Shown here: piece by piece, positions 33,274 to 44,605 of the stretch
Layout: every line of letters begins with the position of its first letter
How positions within the stretch are numbered: position 1 is the stretch's first letter
NCBI GenBank assembly: GCA_022559985.1
Contig: JAFJTR010000076.1
Location: forward strand, 62,001-126,000
Direction: 5' to 3'
DNA length: 64,000 nt
Origin: Parastagonospora avenae f. sp. tritici 18332-5
Lineage: Eukaryota > Ascomycota > Dothideomycetes > Pleosporales > Phaeosphaeriaceae
Program-made: the position numbers and the translations under genes
Notes under the pieces: generated by a model
The model's database searches: none
What the model saw: only the letters and a program-made list of their open reading frames with translations
Told to the model about the DNA's origin: nothing

Positions 33274-35077
33274 TTTGATCGGACTTTCCAGACGGGCAGA
33301 CGTTCCTTCATCATTGTTAGTACAGCTGCCCCACGTTTTAACCTGGCTGACAAGCTAATACCATTGATTAGATTGCATGTCCCTATATTGATCTCGACCC
33401 CGCTATTGTTGTTCTAGCGGTAGTACTCACTGACGATACCACTGACTACGGCAGCCTCCGTATTCATCCTGTTGTCGCACGTGCCGGTTTCTGTTTTCCC
33501 TGTTTACTTTATTGCTTTTGGTCACGCAGATCGATCATATTCGTCTTCTTCTTTTGGCTTGCACAGTATCCACAAGAGAACGTATAGCCTCTAGAAGCTA
33601 TACAGCTTATTGGTGTGCTGGGTAGTTTTCAATTTGTCGGTTGTTTTATGAATAAATTCGTTTCCCTGGCTTTTATATGTATGCTGCCTGTCATGTTGTA
33701 CGAAAATCTTCGCTCAGCACCAAATACATTAGAATTAAAAAATGGTCAGGAGTCGTTGTGTTCGATCGGAGTGCTCCATGACATGAGTTGGCTTCCATAT
33801 TCGCACATGCCCATGTTTTCTTGCTCGAAGTGATAATCTGTTGCATCGTTTTTCATCTCACGACCAGTCACAGAATGAAGCGTGCGCGTGCAGAGAACAC
33901 GAATGTGAGGCCTGAAGACTTTGTTTTTGATGTTGTCGAAGGATCCAGTGGTATGGACCTCGGGAAGATGTTCGCCGGGATATTCTGCCGAGATCGGCCG
34001 ACGCCTTCCAAGGCTCCAGGGCATCAACCTTCCAAGGTTGGAACATCGCAAAACATCCCAAGACAGTGCTGTCTACGCCTAGATCAGCAGTAATCTCACT
34101 GCTACGTACGAGAAGAGAAGGACCTTTTTGGTCACGGGTTGCGCTCAGTACCAATCCAGAACAGCTTGTTCGTGTGTTCTCGAGTAAGTGGTCACTGGTG
34201 GTGGGGAGTTCCGTCTGATCCGACAAAGGGCCGATTGCGCGTGTTCATGGCTTAGCCAGGAACGTGCAAAATGCGGTGGATCTTCTCACAACCATACTAA
34301 TGCGAGCAATGTATAGTGGCGTAACTGGACTCAGCGACGAACACGAAGGCTTTGATGCCCGTGACTAGTCGGAAACCCTGATGTCGAGATACCGTAGTCT
34401 GGCACACGCTGGACCGTTCCGCAGAGCCTCAGATTTCGTCGACTAAAAGGCGACCGGCGAAAGCTACAGACCTGCTGCTTTCCCAAGTGCCGGAACCATT
34501 GATTCGAGACTAGAGTTTGCTCCAGGATGTGCTGAAACCTAACGGAAGTCGCCTGCACGCATGCGCAAGTACAGACACTCTTCTGGAGCTGGTTGGCTCC
34601 AGGCAGCTTTGAGCTCCGCTCTTTCCCGTCCCGACCACATGTACGCGAGAATGATTTTCGATGCGCTAGAACCCTCAACCGTACGCCACAGCCCATGAGA
34701 ACCCGGCTTGCTGAGGGGAGTGGAGCAGTCATGAAACCTTAACGTGTGGGACGCTTACTTGCCGCGTGCAATCTGAATCAGGGACTCCAGTTTTCCGCCG
34801 TCTAACCTACCCGGCAAGGGCCCGTATGCCATTTACAGTAATAGATCCAGGGCACGATCGCGAAAGTGTCGAATCGTGGGAAAGTCCAGTCCGACTGGAA
34901 GGAAAAATTCATAGATCTCTCTTCGCCTGTCCCTGCTATGGCATGGGTGAAAGTGGATTTGGCCCCTGGGGACAGTGCGAGAAGAGGTGATTATACTATT
35001 ATACATGCGCTCCCCGTCACCATGGGACCATTCTAGCAGGACCCCCAGGAATCCTGAAGTTCACACCACCTACCATC
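33274..35077. other. Intergenic, 1.8 kb, no gene seen
   Basis: Several short frames in both strands without resemblance to known proteins. No repeats with clear ends. Confidence 0.3.
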
Positions 35078-36300
35078 ATGGCGAAAGAAGATCGTTCTCA
35101 GGAATTCATTGGTGTTTTAGGCTTCTTCATTACCATATGCACACTACTGGTGCTCCTTCGATGCTACACCAAGGTCTTCATCGTCAAGAACTTCGCTGCC
35201 GATGACTGGTTCTCTATCCTTACCCTGATTTCCTTCCTCGTCTTCTGTACTCTGGCTCGACTGGGAATATCAAATGGCACCGGAAAGCGAAGATATCTCA
35301 TCCCGGACGAGAAGCTGCCCAATGGCATGAAGGTAAAAAGACTCACTGTCTATAAACAATGCAAAGTCTCTAACACATATTACTCAGTGGTGGTGGTGCT
35401 GCGAACCAACCTACGTTATCACCAACATCTTCCTCAAATTCAGCATCGGTATCTTCCTGCTCAGGATCGCCGTTGACCGCTCCCACCGCATCATCCTCTG
35501 GACCTGCCTCATCGCCATCCAGGTGTACAGTGTATACTTCTTCTTCATCTTTACCTTCCAATGCTGGCCGGTATCCTACTTCTGGGAGCAATTCCGTGGC
35601 GGCAAGGGACACTGCATTCCTTCGAATGTAATCGTCAATTCGTTCTACGGGTACTCGGCGCTTAGTTGCGTTACGGATTGGACGTTCAGTATCGTACCAA
35701 TCTTCATCGTGCGCAAGCTGCAGATGAACAGCCGTAAGAAGTGGACTGTCGGTATTGTTCTCGCATGCTGTGCTATGTAAGTTACATCTCGTTCCATCCA
35801 TCACGAAGTCTTACTGATCCTGTACCAGCGGATCCACTGCCACAATCGTCCGCATCCCCTTTATCAATGGCCTCAATGATATTCCCGATTTCCTCTACTC
35901 CACCATCGATGTGGCCATCTGGTCGACATGCGAAACTGGCATCGGTCTAGCGACATCGGCAGCAGCTACATTGCGACCTCTCCTTCGCCAGGTCTTCGGT
36001 GAAATGTCGACACACGACAGTGCAAGCCGAAAACCGTCTCGATGGGCGTCGACACATCCCACACGATCTGGCTATCTGGAGCATGGTAGCCACGGTGATC
36101 ACAATGACATCCAGCTCACCAACCATGACTCGAAGAACAACCACGTCCACGTTGTTGGCGGCGGCGGAAGCCCATCGGGAAGCACGATTGTTCTGAACAA
36201 GGATTGGGATCAGCACAAGGAAAGCTGGAGTACGTCGCCTACGGGATCGATTTCGAATAACAAAGGCATCATGAAGACGGTGAAGATCACTCAGCTGTAA
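35078..36300 (+). CDS. Fungal rhodopsin-domain integral membrane protein (PTH11-like group)
   Basis: Seven-helix membrane protein of the fungal rhodopsin-domain family, which includes PTH11-like candidate receptors. Join 35078-35332, 35388-35776, 35829-36300 (1116 nt, 371 aa). Introns of 55 nt (donor GTAAAA) and 52 nt (donor GTAAGT) keep frame. Features: first helix GVLGFFITICTLLVLLRCY, then the DDWFSILTLISFLVFC helix with the conserved acidic pair, TYVITNIFLKFSIGIFLLRI, then FQCWPVSYFWEQF, DWTFSIVPIFIVRKLQMNSR and VAIWSTCETGIGLATSAAA. After the last helix a 100-residue hydrophilic, His/Asn/Ser-rich tail is predicted to be cytosolic. A cysteine-rich CFEM domain, present in some PTH11 proteins, is absent. 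Ligand unknown. Confidence 0.9.
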
Positions 36301-36485
36301 ATAAGCTTAACGTGCGATGATTATTTTAATAGCGCATATACCCAGGATAGAACATGACTCCTTTCTCAGTACATATTGAATCTTCAATTTGACCTAAGTC
36401 GGTCTGGCAAATTCCGTCTACAACAGCTCCGATCATCGATACGCGGCGTGTGCTGTATACGACGTGTTTTACATAAGCCGTCCAG

Positions 36486-38316
36486 TCACTCTATCGTGTG
36501 ACGCCAACCCCGATCTTGCTTGAAGTTGATCACGACTTCGATGCCAGCGCGCTGCAATTCATCCCATATTCTATCATCTTCGTCTTCCAACTTGTCCTCT
36601 TCCTCTATGGGTTCTTCTAACCCTCTGTCGAGGCGATGAAAGAAGCGTTGGCTATTGTAAGGATCATCAACGTCGTCCTGGTCGTCTTCCGAACTCCTGC
36701 TAATCTCTTGCGCTACTGGGGGATCGACAGAGTCGTGAATCTGCCGAAGTCGTGGATCTGGGGCGAGGGGAATGGCCAATCTATCGCACCAGAGACTGAT
36801 GCGCTTGAGGTTGGGATATTCGGATGGACACTCAAGAACATGTCTCGCAAAGTGATTAAGAAGGCGAGTGGAATCAATGACCCTTACTTCCTCCACATTC
36901 TCAGGCAGTTGTGCTGGTCGCCATCCTGTGCGTGTGTACCAATGAGTGCCTCCTGTGGTAAGACGAGATGACGTATATTTGGCAGATTTGACAAGGTCCA
37001 GCCGTCTGAACCAGAAGTGGTGTGGAAGCCACCAATTGATTCAGCCTGGACGCGCAAAATGTGCGAATATGTGACCTGCATAATATCTTCGTACAGACTC
37101 CAGTTGACGGCCGCGGCATCGATCGTGACGCTCCCAACAGTGGCGTTGTGCAACATTTCTGTGAGTGCGCCGTACGTGAGCTCCAGGCGCATCCAATACA
37201 TATCCTCGTATAGATAGGCACTGGGTGGGGGGGCTCCGGTAAGAAAGGCGTATTTGCAAATCGCGCAACCCAACGAGGTTCCTGACAAGCTTCTGTGCTG
37301 TGTAGTAGTGATTGTTGTAGACGGAACCCATAACCATTGTCGTCGCAACCCTCCAGCACTATCACACTGAGATCGATAATGACAGAGTCAATACCAGAAC
37401 TGTCTCCTTTGGAAACATCGTAATAGTCGGGCCCGAACTCGTCACCCTCATACCAATCACGAGCATCCCCAAGATCAATGCGTAGGCTCCGGACTGTGGG
37501 CATCGTAACCGCAGCCCATGGAGGCACGAACGTCGTCTTGAGCCTAGTTATCTGCGAAAAGCCAGCAATAAGAGCAGGCCTTAGATCGCGGGTGGTCCGA
37601 AACTAAAATGAAAAGCCGCTTCGTCGTCCCCATGAATGTTCAAAGATAGGGCAGAGAGACTCGGAAGCAGATATGGTATAATGCCTGCGATGGCTGCCCA
37701 GGCATAATCGTTGGTAAAGTAATGGTCCCACTCGTTACGAAGAGTCTTCTGCCATTCGGCATAGAAGCTATACCGCATCTTCCAAGACGAGAACGACGAC
37801 GGAACGGCTTTCGTGAGCCATAAAAGACATCTCGATGCCATCCACTAGAGTCGCACAGACATCCTGGAGCTCATGGAATCTGCAATGACATGGACTCTTC
37901 TCACAGCCAGTGACAAATTTGGATGGGTGCTCGAGGTGATGCACAACAAATGGATCAATGTCAATATGAAGTGACTGCGCTCGTTTGGCCGAATCAGATC
38001 GCCGAGACAGGGTGACGAGCAGGCGATGTATTCCAGTAATAGCTCCGTTCTCCGTACGTGCACTGTTGTCCACCGCCACGGTACGGAAAAGACATTCTTG
38101 AGCAAGCGGACGCATGGCGCGAGATGTCAATGCGAGATGGTCTAGATCCTGGTAGCGTGCAAGAATCAGGCGCCAGAAAGCTTTGTCGACTTCTCGAGGG
38201 GCGACAATTGGTGATTCCAGGAATTTCTCCGTGTCTGCATCTTCATGCATCGCTTCACTAACACAGCTCATAACGCGGAGCATCAGCTCGACCAGGAGGT
38301 CGCTCAGAGTCGCCAT
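36486..38316 (-). pseudogene. F-box / leucine-rich-repeat protein with disrupted frame
   Basis: Starts at ATG 38316 (MATLSDLLVELMLRVMSCV), an F-box-like beginning, followed by DLDHLALTSRAMRPLAQECLFRTV, characteristic of fungal F-box proteins. The reading then changes frame several times: near 37800, near 37555 (possible acceptor TCGCAG), near 37330, at a run of seven G (37227-37233) and near 36900. LRR-like text is seen in each piece (LPSLSALSLNIHG, MPTVRSLRIDL, LVRNLVGLRDLQIRL, LSNLPNIRHLVLP, YPNLKRISLWCDRLAIP). Some changes may be introns, but the one at the G7 run is within a continuous repeat and needs a one-base indel. Either this is a pseudogene or the homopolymer length is misread. F-box proteins recruit substrates to SCF ubiquitin ligases. 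Confidence 0.55.
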
Positions 38317-38537
38317 TGAATATCGTGGACGTCTCCATGTATGCGTGAGGTGAGTAGAGCAAGCTTGGTAATGTCGCGAGACTCTGTACAAGTTCAGGCG
38401 GGGACGAGGAAAGATGGCCACATGGGAAGAGCAGCGCGATGCCATGTGATCTTTCCGCGAACATCTCACAGCTTTGCTGGCAGAAAGAGTTTGCACATCT
38501 TGGGAAAATGGCGTAAACAATTCGATTTCGGCGTTGG

Positions 38538-39586
38538 TCATTCCCGCAGTAATTTCCCTAGCATCCAATGCGCGAATTGCAGGGCCGGCATGATCATGGC
38601 CGCTATTATTCTTGAAACTGCATTATGCAGCTTCCATAATACTGTCTCTTGCAATTGATCACCATCGAGAGCTCGTGCTTGATCGATTCGGTCTTCTACT
38701 TCTTCTCTTAAGCGAGCAGCTTTACTTGGTAATCCGAGGCCAAGGCCAAGATATAGGCCAACTATGACGTATTCCATCACGACTTGCCTAGAAAAATGCA
38801 ATCAGCTACATGGCACACATATATGCCAGGAATATGTATTGCAGTCTTTGAAATACGAGTTTAGCAGGCCGATCGTCAAACTTACATGCATAATTGTATC
38901 GTGACGTCGCCACTAATGACGTTGAAGCGCATGTGCTGCCAGCGCTCGTAGTCTTCGGGCTCCCAACCTTCGTACGCAAAGCACATCATGTAGACGACAT
39001 CGACAACGAAGAACGGCAGGCTGAGTACCACAGTAGTCAGGATCTTAACTTCGTTCGAATCTGCCAGATATAGTCGTGCAGAAATAACGGTGGTGGCCCA
39101 AATCAGAACCACGAAACATGCGACGTATAGCGTGACGCCAGCTTTGGTAGCTTCCGTTGCAGCAAACGTCGGACCATCACGGGAATCCGGATCGATGCCG
39201 CCAGCGACAATCAGAATGAAGGAGATGACAAGCGGGATATGAACCATGACCAGAATCCATTGCATGCGGCGTCCTTTAGGCCTAGTGGTGGTGTTGAGCA
39301 AGCTACTCGTTGCCATGAACAAAGGAGTCAATCCCATGGACGTAAGAATCGCAACGCCGCTTTCCAGCGACGTATTGGGAGCCGTATTGATCGGAAATGT
39401 CGTTGTGGCGTAAAAATCGATTGCGACTTGCGTCAGGCGGCAAATTGCCAGCAAGGAGAGCCAGATCCATGGCGAGCTGCGGCCGAGTCCTTGGCGAGCA
39501 ATCAGGTAGATGGAGGTGCTGAGGTAGACGGAGAAGAACACGAGCGTGACAATGTTGACAATACCTCCATAAGGAAGCGCAGCCAT
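38538..39586 (-). CDS. Fungal seven-helix membrane protein, unknown function (DUF7702-like)
   Basis: Two exons, 39586-38886 and 38787-38538, with a 98-nt intron (donor GTAAGT, acceptor TTCTAG), total 951 nt (316 aa). Helices: GGIVNIVTLVFFSVYLSTS, IWLSLLAICRLTQVAIDF, ILTSMGLTPLFMATSSLL, WILVMVHIPLVISFILIV, VTLYVACFVVLIWATTV, ILTTVVLSLPFFVVDVVYMM and, after the intron, a last helix YVIVGLYLGLGLGLP. The charged tail ends in LQFAHWMLGKLLRE. The layout and the SSPWIWL and SMGLTPL motifs match a family of fungal membrane proteins of unknown function. I am fairly sure of the family type, less of its name. Confidence 0.82.
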
Positions 39587-40153
39587 TGGGATTAAGGCAT
39601 GGGCAGTGGATTCGAGATGGAAGGAATTAAGGAAGATGATCGCATCTTTGAAGGAGACGGGCGGAACTTTGCGGTGACTTGGCCAGCCTTGGCGTCCACG
39701 GTTCGTGCGTCAACTTCGATCGTCCGCTCCATCACAATAAAGTTTGTTCATCGAAATACCGCTGTCATCTCTGTCGTGTAAGCCTGCGTGGCTCAGCGCG
39801 TCGAAAGGGGCGGTTTTTACTACGGAGATTCGCAGCCGAAGGCATTCCGGAGCTGCGCGGAACGGGTGGAACTTGTGAGTCGTCGATCTCCTATCACTCT
39901 ATTACTTCGCCACACTGAGGCTGTGCTCGAAGCGGAGCAATTCCGTGACCTTATGCGGTGCACGCATGCACGCGTCGCATCAAGAAAACATAGCGAGGCG
40001 CATCCGATGAACTGTCCGCGGACATGGAGATATCTCTCATCACTTTCAACATGCGTGGCACGGCAAACATCAACTCAGCCAACGCCCATTCTTCGGCACG
40101 ATTAAGATCCAATCATTACTATTGTCCTATCGTCGTTGCGATAATCTACCAAT
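39587..40153. other. Intergenic
   Basis: Between the membrane protein and the 3' end of the phosphatase. Nothing recognised. Confidence 0.3.
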
Positions 40154-41928
40154 TTACGCCTTCGGAGCACGGCCGTTGTAGTCCATACCCGGCGACGCGG
40201 TGTAGTTCGCGAAGCAGTCGTAGTCAAAGTCGATCTCAGCACTGCGCTTCTGCAGCACGGACACCACATGATCAAAAGAGCAGAGACCATTGGCATCCTC
40301 AGGGCATCCCGGATATGATTCGTTGACTGGGATGACAGCGTCGTTGCTAGTGATGTCAGTATGTCACAATGGCACGAGGAAGGTTCGTGAACTCACACAA
40401 TGAACCTGATCTGCTTGGTCGGTTGCATATCCGGGCAGCTCAGTACTTGCGCAGTAAAGTGCGTCGCAAAAGGTACGAGCTTGGATGCAACAAAGCTGTT
40501 TTCCCTACGATTCCCGGTCGGGCTAAGAGGAGGGCCGTTGAATAGAGCAGTCAAGTTGAACGCAGTAAGAGTGTCGAGTACAACAACCTCGTGCGTCGCA
40601 TCCGCGTAGATCGACTGGTTGAGCGGGAAGAAAGTGGTCGTGTTGTCGAACGTCTCATTCAGCGCGGAGTTCGCACCGGGATACTTGCCAGTAAATCGTG
40701 CGATGAACTCATCAAGATATCCTTTGCCCTGCGCAGCGGCGACTGGAGATCCAGGACCGTTGTTGTAGTAGAATGACAGGTCGTAGTAGTACTCGTAGTT
40801 CAGAAAGTCTTCTTCGCTGAAAAGATCGCAGAACGCGGAATATCCAAGAGCATGGGTTTCGTATGAGCAGAGCTGCAACATGGCGATGGCATCGGTGGAG
40901 GTGAAGTTGATGCCGCTGACTTGCGACTGGAGGCGCGCAATGGTCGAGTTGAAAGCGTTGGCGGCGAAACGCGATGCGACAGTACTTCCGATGCTGCCCT
41001 TATTGGCCACATTAGAGTTCTTACAGATCTCGTATGGTGCTCCAGAGTTGTTGACGCCCTGAGCTTCGACGATGATCTCGATGTTCACTTCATTGAGGAA
41101 CTCGGGCACGCCGAAAAAGCCGGCGGCGAAGTTTTGGGCTGTCTTTACCATGCGATCCTGCGATTGAGTGCGGAAGACGGGAATAGTCTTGGACTCAGTG
41201 AAGTTGTTGAGCAGGTGGCCATAAAGCTGGCGATACGCGACACCGAGCATGAAATTTTGGCTGCGGCCGAAAGGTGTCAGGAGTTCGGCTCCCAGCTTGT
41301 AAGTCCAGTCACCAAGGAATGTGAGATCTCCTGACACGGAGAGACCAATCTTGGTGGCATTTGCAACCTTCTGAGCGAAGGTCTGCGGCGCAGCACCTGA
41401 AGTAGGGTACCTGGCACCGTGGCGGTACAACAAATGAACTTGAGTGATATCGCAACCATCAGGAATGAGAGGGTTCGCATCAGGCAAGCCATAATCCGAA
41501 GAGCGCACAGAGTACCATGGCGACAGATTTCCCCAGTATTTAGTGATGTCGAAATCTGGCGACTGGCTGCCGCTGCCATGCGGTTGTGAGTTGATTAAGG
41601 GGAAGGCATTCGCATGGCCATCATTGTACGGGTAAGTATTCGCTGTTTGAATTGCTGCAGGCTCAGCTCCAGTTGGTGTAGGGCCTGGGAAGCCAACAAC
41701 AGACTCTGGCGGGAAGTTGGAGGGGTTAACCGAGGCTGTCAGTCATGTTAGCAACGCATCATAGAGGCTGACCGTCACAATCGACTTACTACCCGATGGA
41801 GGGTACCTATCCGCAGTCTGAGAACCCGCAAACCCTGAAGCGGAGACGGTCGTTGGTGCTGCTACAGCATGTGTGAGCAGCGAGAAGATCGAAGCCGCAC
41901 GTGCAATTGAAGCGGTCTGCGCCTTCAT
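40154..41928 (-). CDS. Secreted histidine acid phosphatase (phytase-like)
   Basis: Releases phosphate from phosphomonoesters, possibly phytate, outside the cell. Exons 41928-41790, 41735-40397 and 40346-40154, total 1671 nt (556 aa). Introns of 54 nt (donor GTAAGT) and 50 nt (donor GTGAGT). The ATG at 41928 follows a TATA box and opens a signal peptide (MKAQTASIARAASIFSLLTH, cleavage near AVAAP). The catalytic histidine is in LLYRHGARYP. A second-arginine region lies at RTQSQDRMVKTAQNF, and there are many N-glycosylation sites. The distal motif, usually HD, reads ADATHEVVVLD here, so Glu replaces the general-acid Asp. Exon 3 adds a Cys-containing tail (CPEDANGLCSFDH, then DYDCFANYTAS) that matches the family C-terminus. 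Inducible by phosphate starvation in relatives; no PHO box was identified here. Confidence 0.9.
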
Positions 41929-42012
41929 CCTCAACAATCGCGAAGTCGTGAAGTCGTTAATATACTAAGCCTCGACAAGCTTTGCCCAGAAATGCAGGCG
42001 GAGAAAGCGACA

Positions 42013-42019
42013 TTTTATA
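42013..42019 (-). promoter_or_regulatory. TATA box of the acid phosphatase gene
   Basis: TATAAAA on the minus strand, about 85-90 bp upstream of the ATG at 41928. Position and sequence support that start codon. Confidence 0.55.
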
Positions 42020-42943
42020 GGTATTTAGCCTCACCACGCGCGGCGTTATTATCAAAAACGCTTAGATTGCAACGTACTCATCCCGTAACTGAGTTTACAC
42101 ACGGCAGGGCTGGGCCAATCACCACCTGCTACTATGCCATGTGCTTGCAGGGAAGCTATTGGCAACACAACGTGGGAGTCCGACACGTTCCTCGATGACG
42201 ACATTGGTGCTCGATTGTGTCCCGGTGTCCTGGATGTGGGATGGTGCTTGCTGTGAGGCGTCGAGAGCAGGTACCGAAATGTACGGCGGCGTGGCACCTT
42301 CCCAACAAGCCGTTTCTAGCGGCGGGCAGCTCGTTGACAGAAGTCGAATCCCCTTACTGGATATGCGCATGCGTAGAAAAAGCGATCATGCTTGTTCAAC
42401 TGTGCAGGGAGGAACATGGTTGCGGAAAGGTTATACGGATGTTGTTGCATCTGTGCGCACCCATCGACGAGATAACGAAGTGTAATATCCTATCGTCAAG
42501 TTGAAATATTGACAAAATCGTGTAGTCATCTATTTTGACAAAAATGTTCTAGGGGGCTGAGGTTATACAATTTTCTGAGATGAGGGTAGACATGTAAGGG
42601 TCAATTGTACATGATCTAGGCGCAGCAGATCTTGTTGTCATATTTTTGGATTTAAAGTCTCACATCAAATCATGAAAAAATCACAACACTCCACCACAAA
42701 CGTTGCTAGAGACGAAGACGTCAATTTCGAACAATAGGACAATATAGGATTCCATTTACGTAACCAAATTAGCACAATTTAGGTGCGCGACCGACTGCGC
42801 ACATTTCCAGTAGCCGGGATGCCATACTGGCTAAGGTCACAACACGTAGCAGCAAGAACAAAGTGCAGCAGCCAGAGAAGAGTATGAGTAGAACCACAAT
42901 CGTATCTCAATCTACAGCAGCCAAGTCTACCGAATCAGAACAA
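42020..42943. other. Intergenic, AT-rich
   Basis: No gene. The part from 42500 to 42800 is AT-rich with two TTGACAAAA-like stretches about 30 bp apart; no element ends recognised. Confidence 0.3.
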
Positions 42944-44605
42944 CTATAATGTCCCTAACGGATAGGCGCTCGGTATGTTGTCTCGATTCGGCGTAACAAG
43001 TGGCACACTCTTATACTCCGGAACCTCCACGGCCTCCTTTGCAAACACCGGCGATTTTCTGATCTTCGTCAATTGCTCAATCTGATAGCCGATACCCAAC
43101 AGTTTCTCTTCTTCGAAAGGTCTGCCTAAAATCTCCATACCAATAGGCACACCAATGGGCGCGTCTTCTGTCGCCTCGCTGAAGCCTGCTGGTATAGTGA
43201 CGACGGGCGTACCAGTGAGCGCGGCTAATATCCCATTACGGCCAGATTGCGATGGCGAGCCGAGTTTGACAACGAGATTTTTTTGTTCGGGGTAGATGAT
43301 CGCGTCGAGATTATTCGATGCGAAAGTGCTCAGCAGAGCGAGTGTGAGGTTGCGAATGTTAGCCTGACGTTCCAAATATGTCACGTTGCTGGTCGAGGAG
43401 ACGAGTGCGGTATTGACGTATTCGTACTGAGAAGGTATGACGACGAATTCTCCGCTGGAATTGGTGCTTGATTTGCGGGAGTATAGCTCTTTCAGAGTCT
43501 GGGGGTGTTCGCCTGCGAGTGATTGGCGCTGCAGATATGCGTCCATGAGTTCGCGATATTCGTATCGCTGGACGTCGTAGGAAGCTTGGATGGCTGTGGC
43601 ATTGTAGATTGACTCCTCGATGGGGACAAGCGTGACGCCTTCAGCACTAATCCGGGACATTAATGCATCCATTGCGATGTTCACGGGCGCCACTTCGGAT
43701 GAGTTGGTGCGGTTGAAAAAGCCATTGAGGACACCCAGGCGTAGACCTTTTAACGATGCGGCTGACAAAGCAGCAGCATAGTCGATATCACGATTTACGG
43801 ATGGGACAAGTGCAGTCTCATTGTCCGCAGCATCGTATCCTGGGGTGGCCATGACTGTCAGGGCGATAGCAACATCCTTGATAGACCGCGCAATTGGGCC
43901 AATAACATCGTGTGTGGTTGATATGGGGATGATGCCAGTCCTAGTGATCAAGCCTTTGGTAGGTCGAATACTACATAGCGAATTTGCGCTTGCCGGGCTT
44001 CGCAGCGAGTTGACGGTATCCGTACCAGTGCCAAACACACAAAAGGACGATGCTACAGCTGCGCCCGTACCACCCGAACTACCTCCCGGCGTGCGAGTCG
44101 AGTCATAGGGATTGAGGGTCTGGCCACCGAGCGAAGACACACTGATGCCTTCTAGAGCGAGCTCGTGGAGATTGGCCTTTCCAAGAATGATGGCCCCGGC
44201 TTGTTTGAAGGCAGTAACACTCGGTGCGTCTTGTATAGGCTGTGATTTTGCAAGAGCTAATGTACCTCCAGTAGTTGGCATGTCGGATGTATCATAGTTG
44301 TCCTTGAGGAGGATGGGTATGCAAAAGAGTGGTCCTGTTGCATTACCTGCTGAAAGCTGTTCGTCTAGAGAGTCGGCAATGCTCAGAGCGTTGGAATTTA
44401 AGATAATGATGGCGTTCGTTTGGTTATTGTGGGCCTCAATGCGAGCAATGAAGGATGATACAACTTCGCGACATGTTGATAGTCCTGAATACAGCGCATG
44501 GTGGACCGAGTCGATCGTTGCTTCTCGTGAGTCAAAAGGCATGGTTTGCGCCAGCACAGCGCTGCAACTGAGCGCGGCGAGGATAATTTGGCAAAATAGC
44601 ACCAT
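42944..44605 (-). CDS. Secreted amidase-signature family hydrolase
   Basis: Hydrolase of the amidase signature family, acting on amide bonds by a Ser-cisSer-Lys triad. Single exon. The longest frame begins with GTG at 44635, but the first ATG at 44605 opens a good signal peptide (MVLFCQIILAALSCSAVLAQ), giving 553 aa. Catalytic Lys is in CIPILLKDNYDT, the cis-Ser in RTPGGSSGGTGAAVASSF, and the nucleophile region reads GTGTDTVNSLRSPAS. Here Val-Asn replaces the usual Gly-Gly before the nucleophile Ser. This variant is known to me from other secreted fungal members and need not mean loss of activity. The C-terminal PVVTIPAGF and GMEILGRPFEEEKLL blocks are typical. Many N-glycosylation motifs. 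Substrate unknown. Confidence 0.92.
   Translation of the reverse strand: MVLFCQIILAALSCSAVLAQTMPFDSREATIDSVHHALYSGLSTCREVVSSFIARIEAHNNQTNAIIILNSNALSIADSLDEQLSAGNATGPLFCIPILLKDNYDTSDMPTTGGTLALAKSQPIQDAPSVTAFKQAGAIILGKANLHELALEGISVSSLGGQTLNPYDSTRTPGGSSGGTGAAVASSFCVFGTGTDTVNSLRSPASANSLCSIRPTKGLITRTGIIPISTTHDVIGPIARSIKDVAIALTVMATPGYDAADNETALVPSVNRDIDYAAALSAASLKGLRLGVLNGFFNRTNSSEVAPVNIAMDALMSRISAEGVTLVPIEESIYNATAIQASYDVQRYEYRELMDAYLQRQSLAGEHPQTLKELYSRKSSTNSSGEFVVIPSQYEYVNTALVSSTSNVTYLERQANIRNLTLALLSTFASNNLDAIIYPEQKNLVVKLGSPSQSGRNGILAALTGTPVVTIPAGFSEATEDAPIGVPIGMEILGRPFEEEKLLGIGYQIEQLTKIRKSPVFAKEAVEVPEYKSVPLVTPNRDNIPSAYPLGTL

Noticed and set aside
35370..35804. Minus-strand frame of 144 codons
   Set aside because: Antisense of the rhodopsin-domain gene, which has clean exons and motifs.
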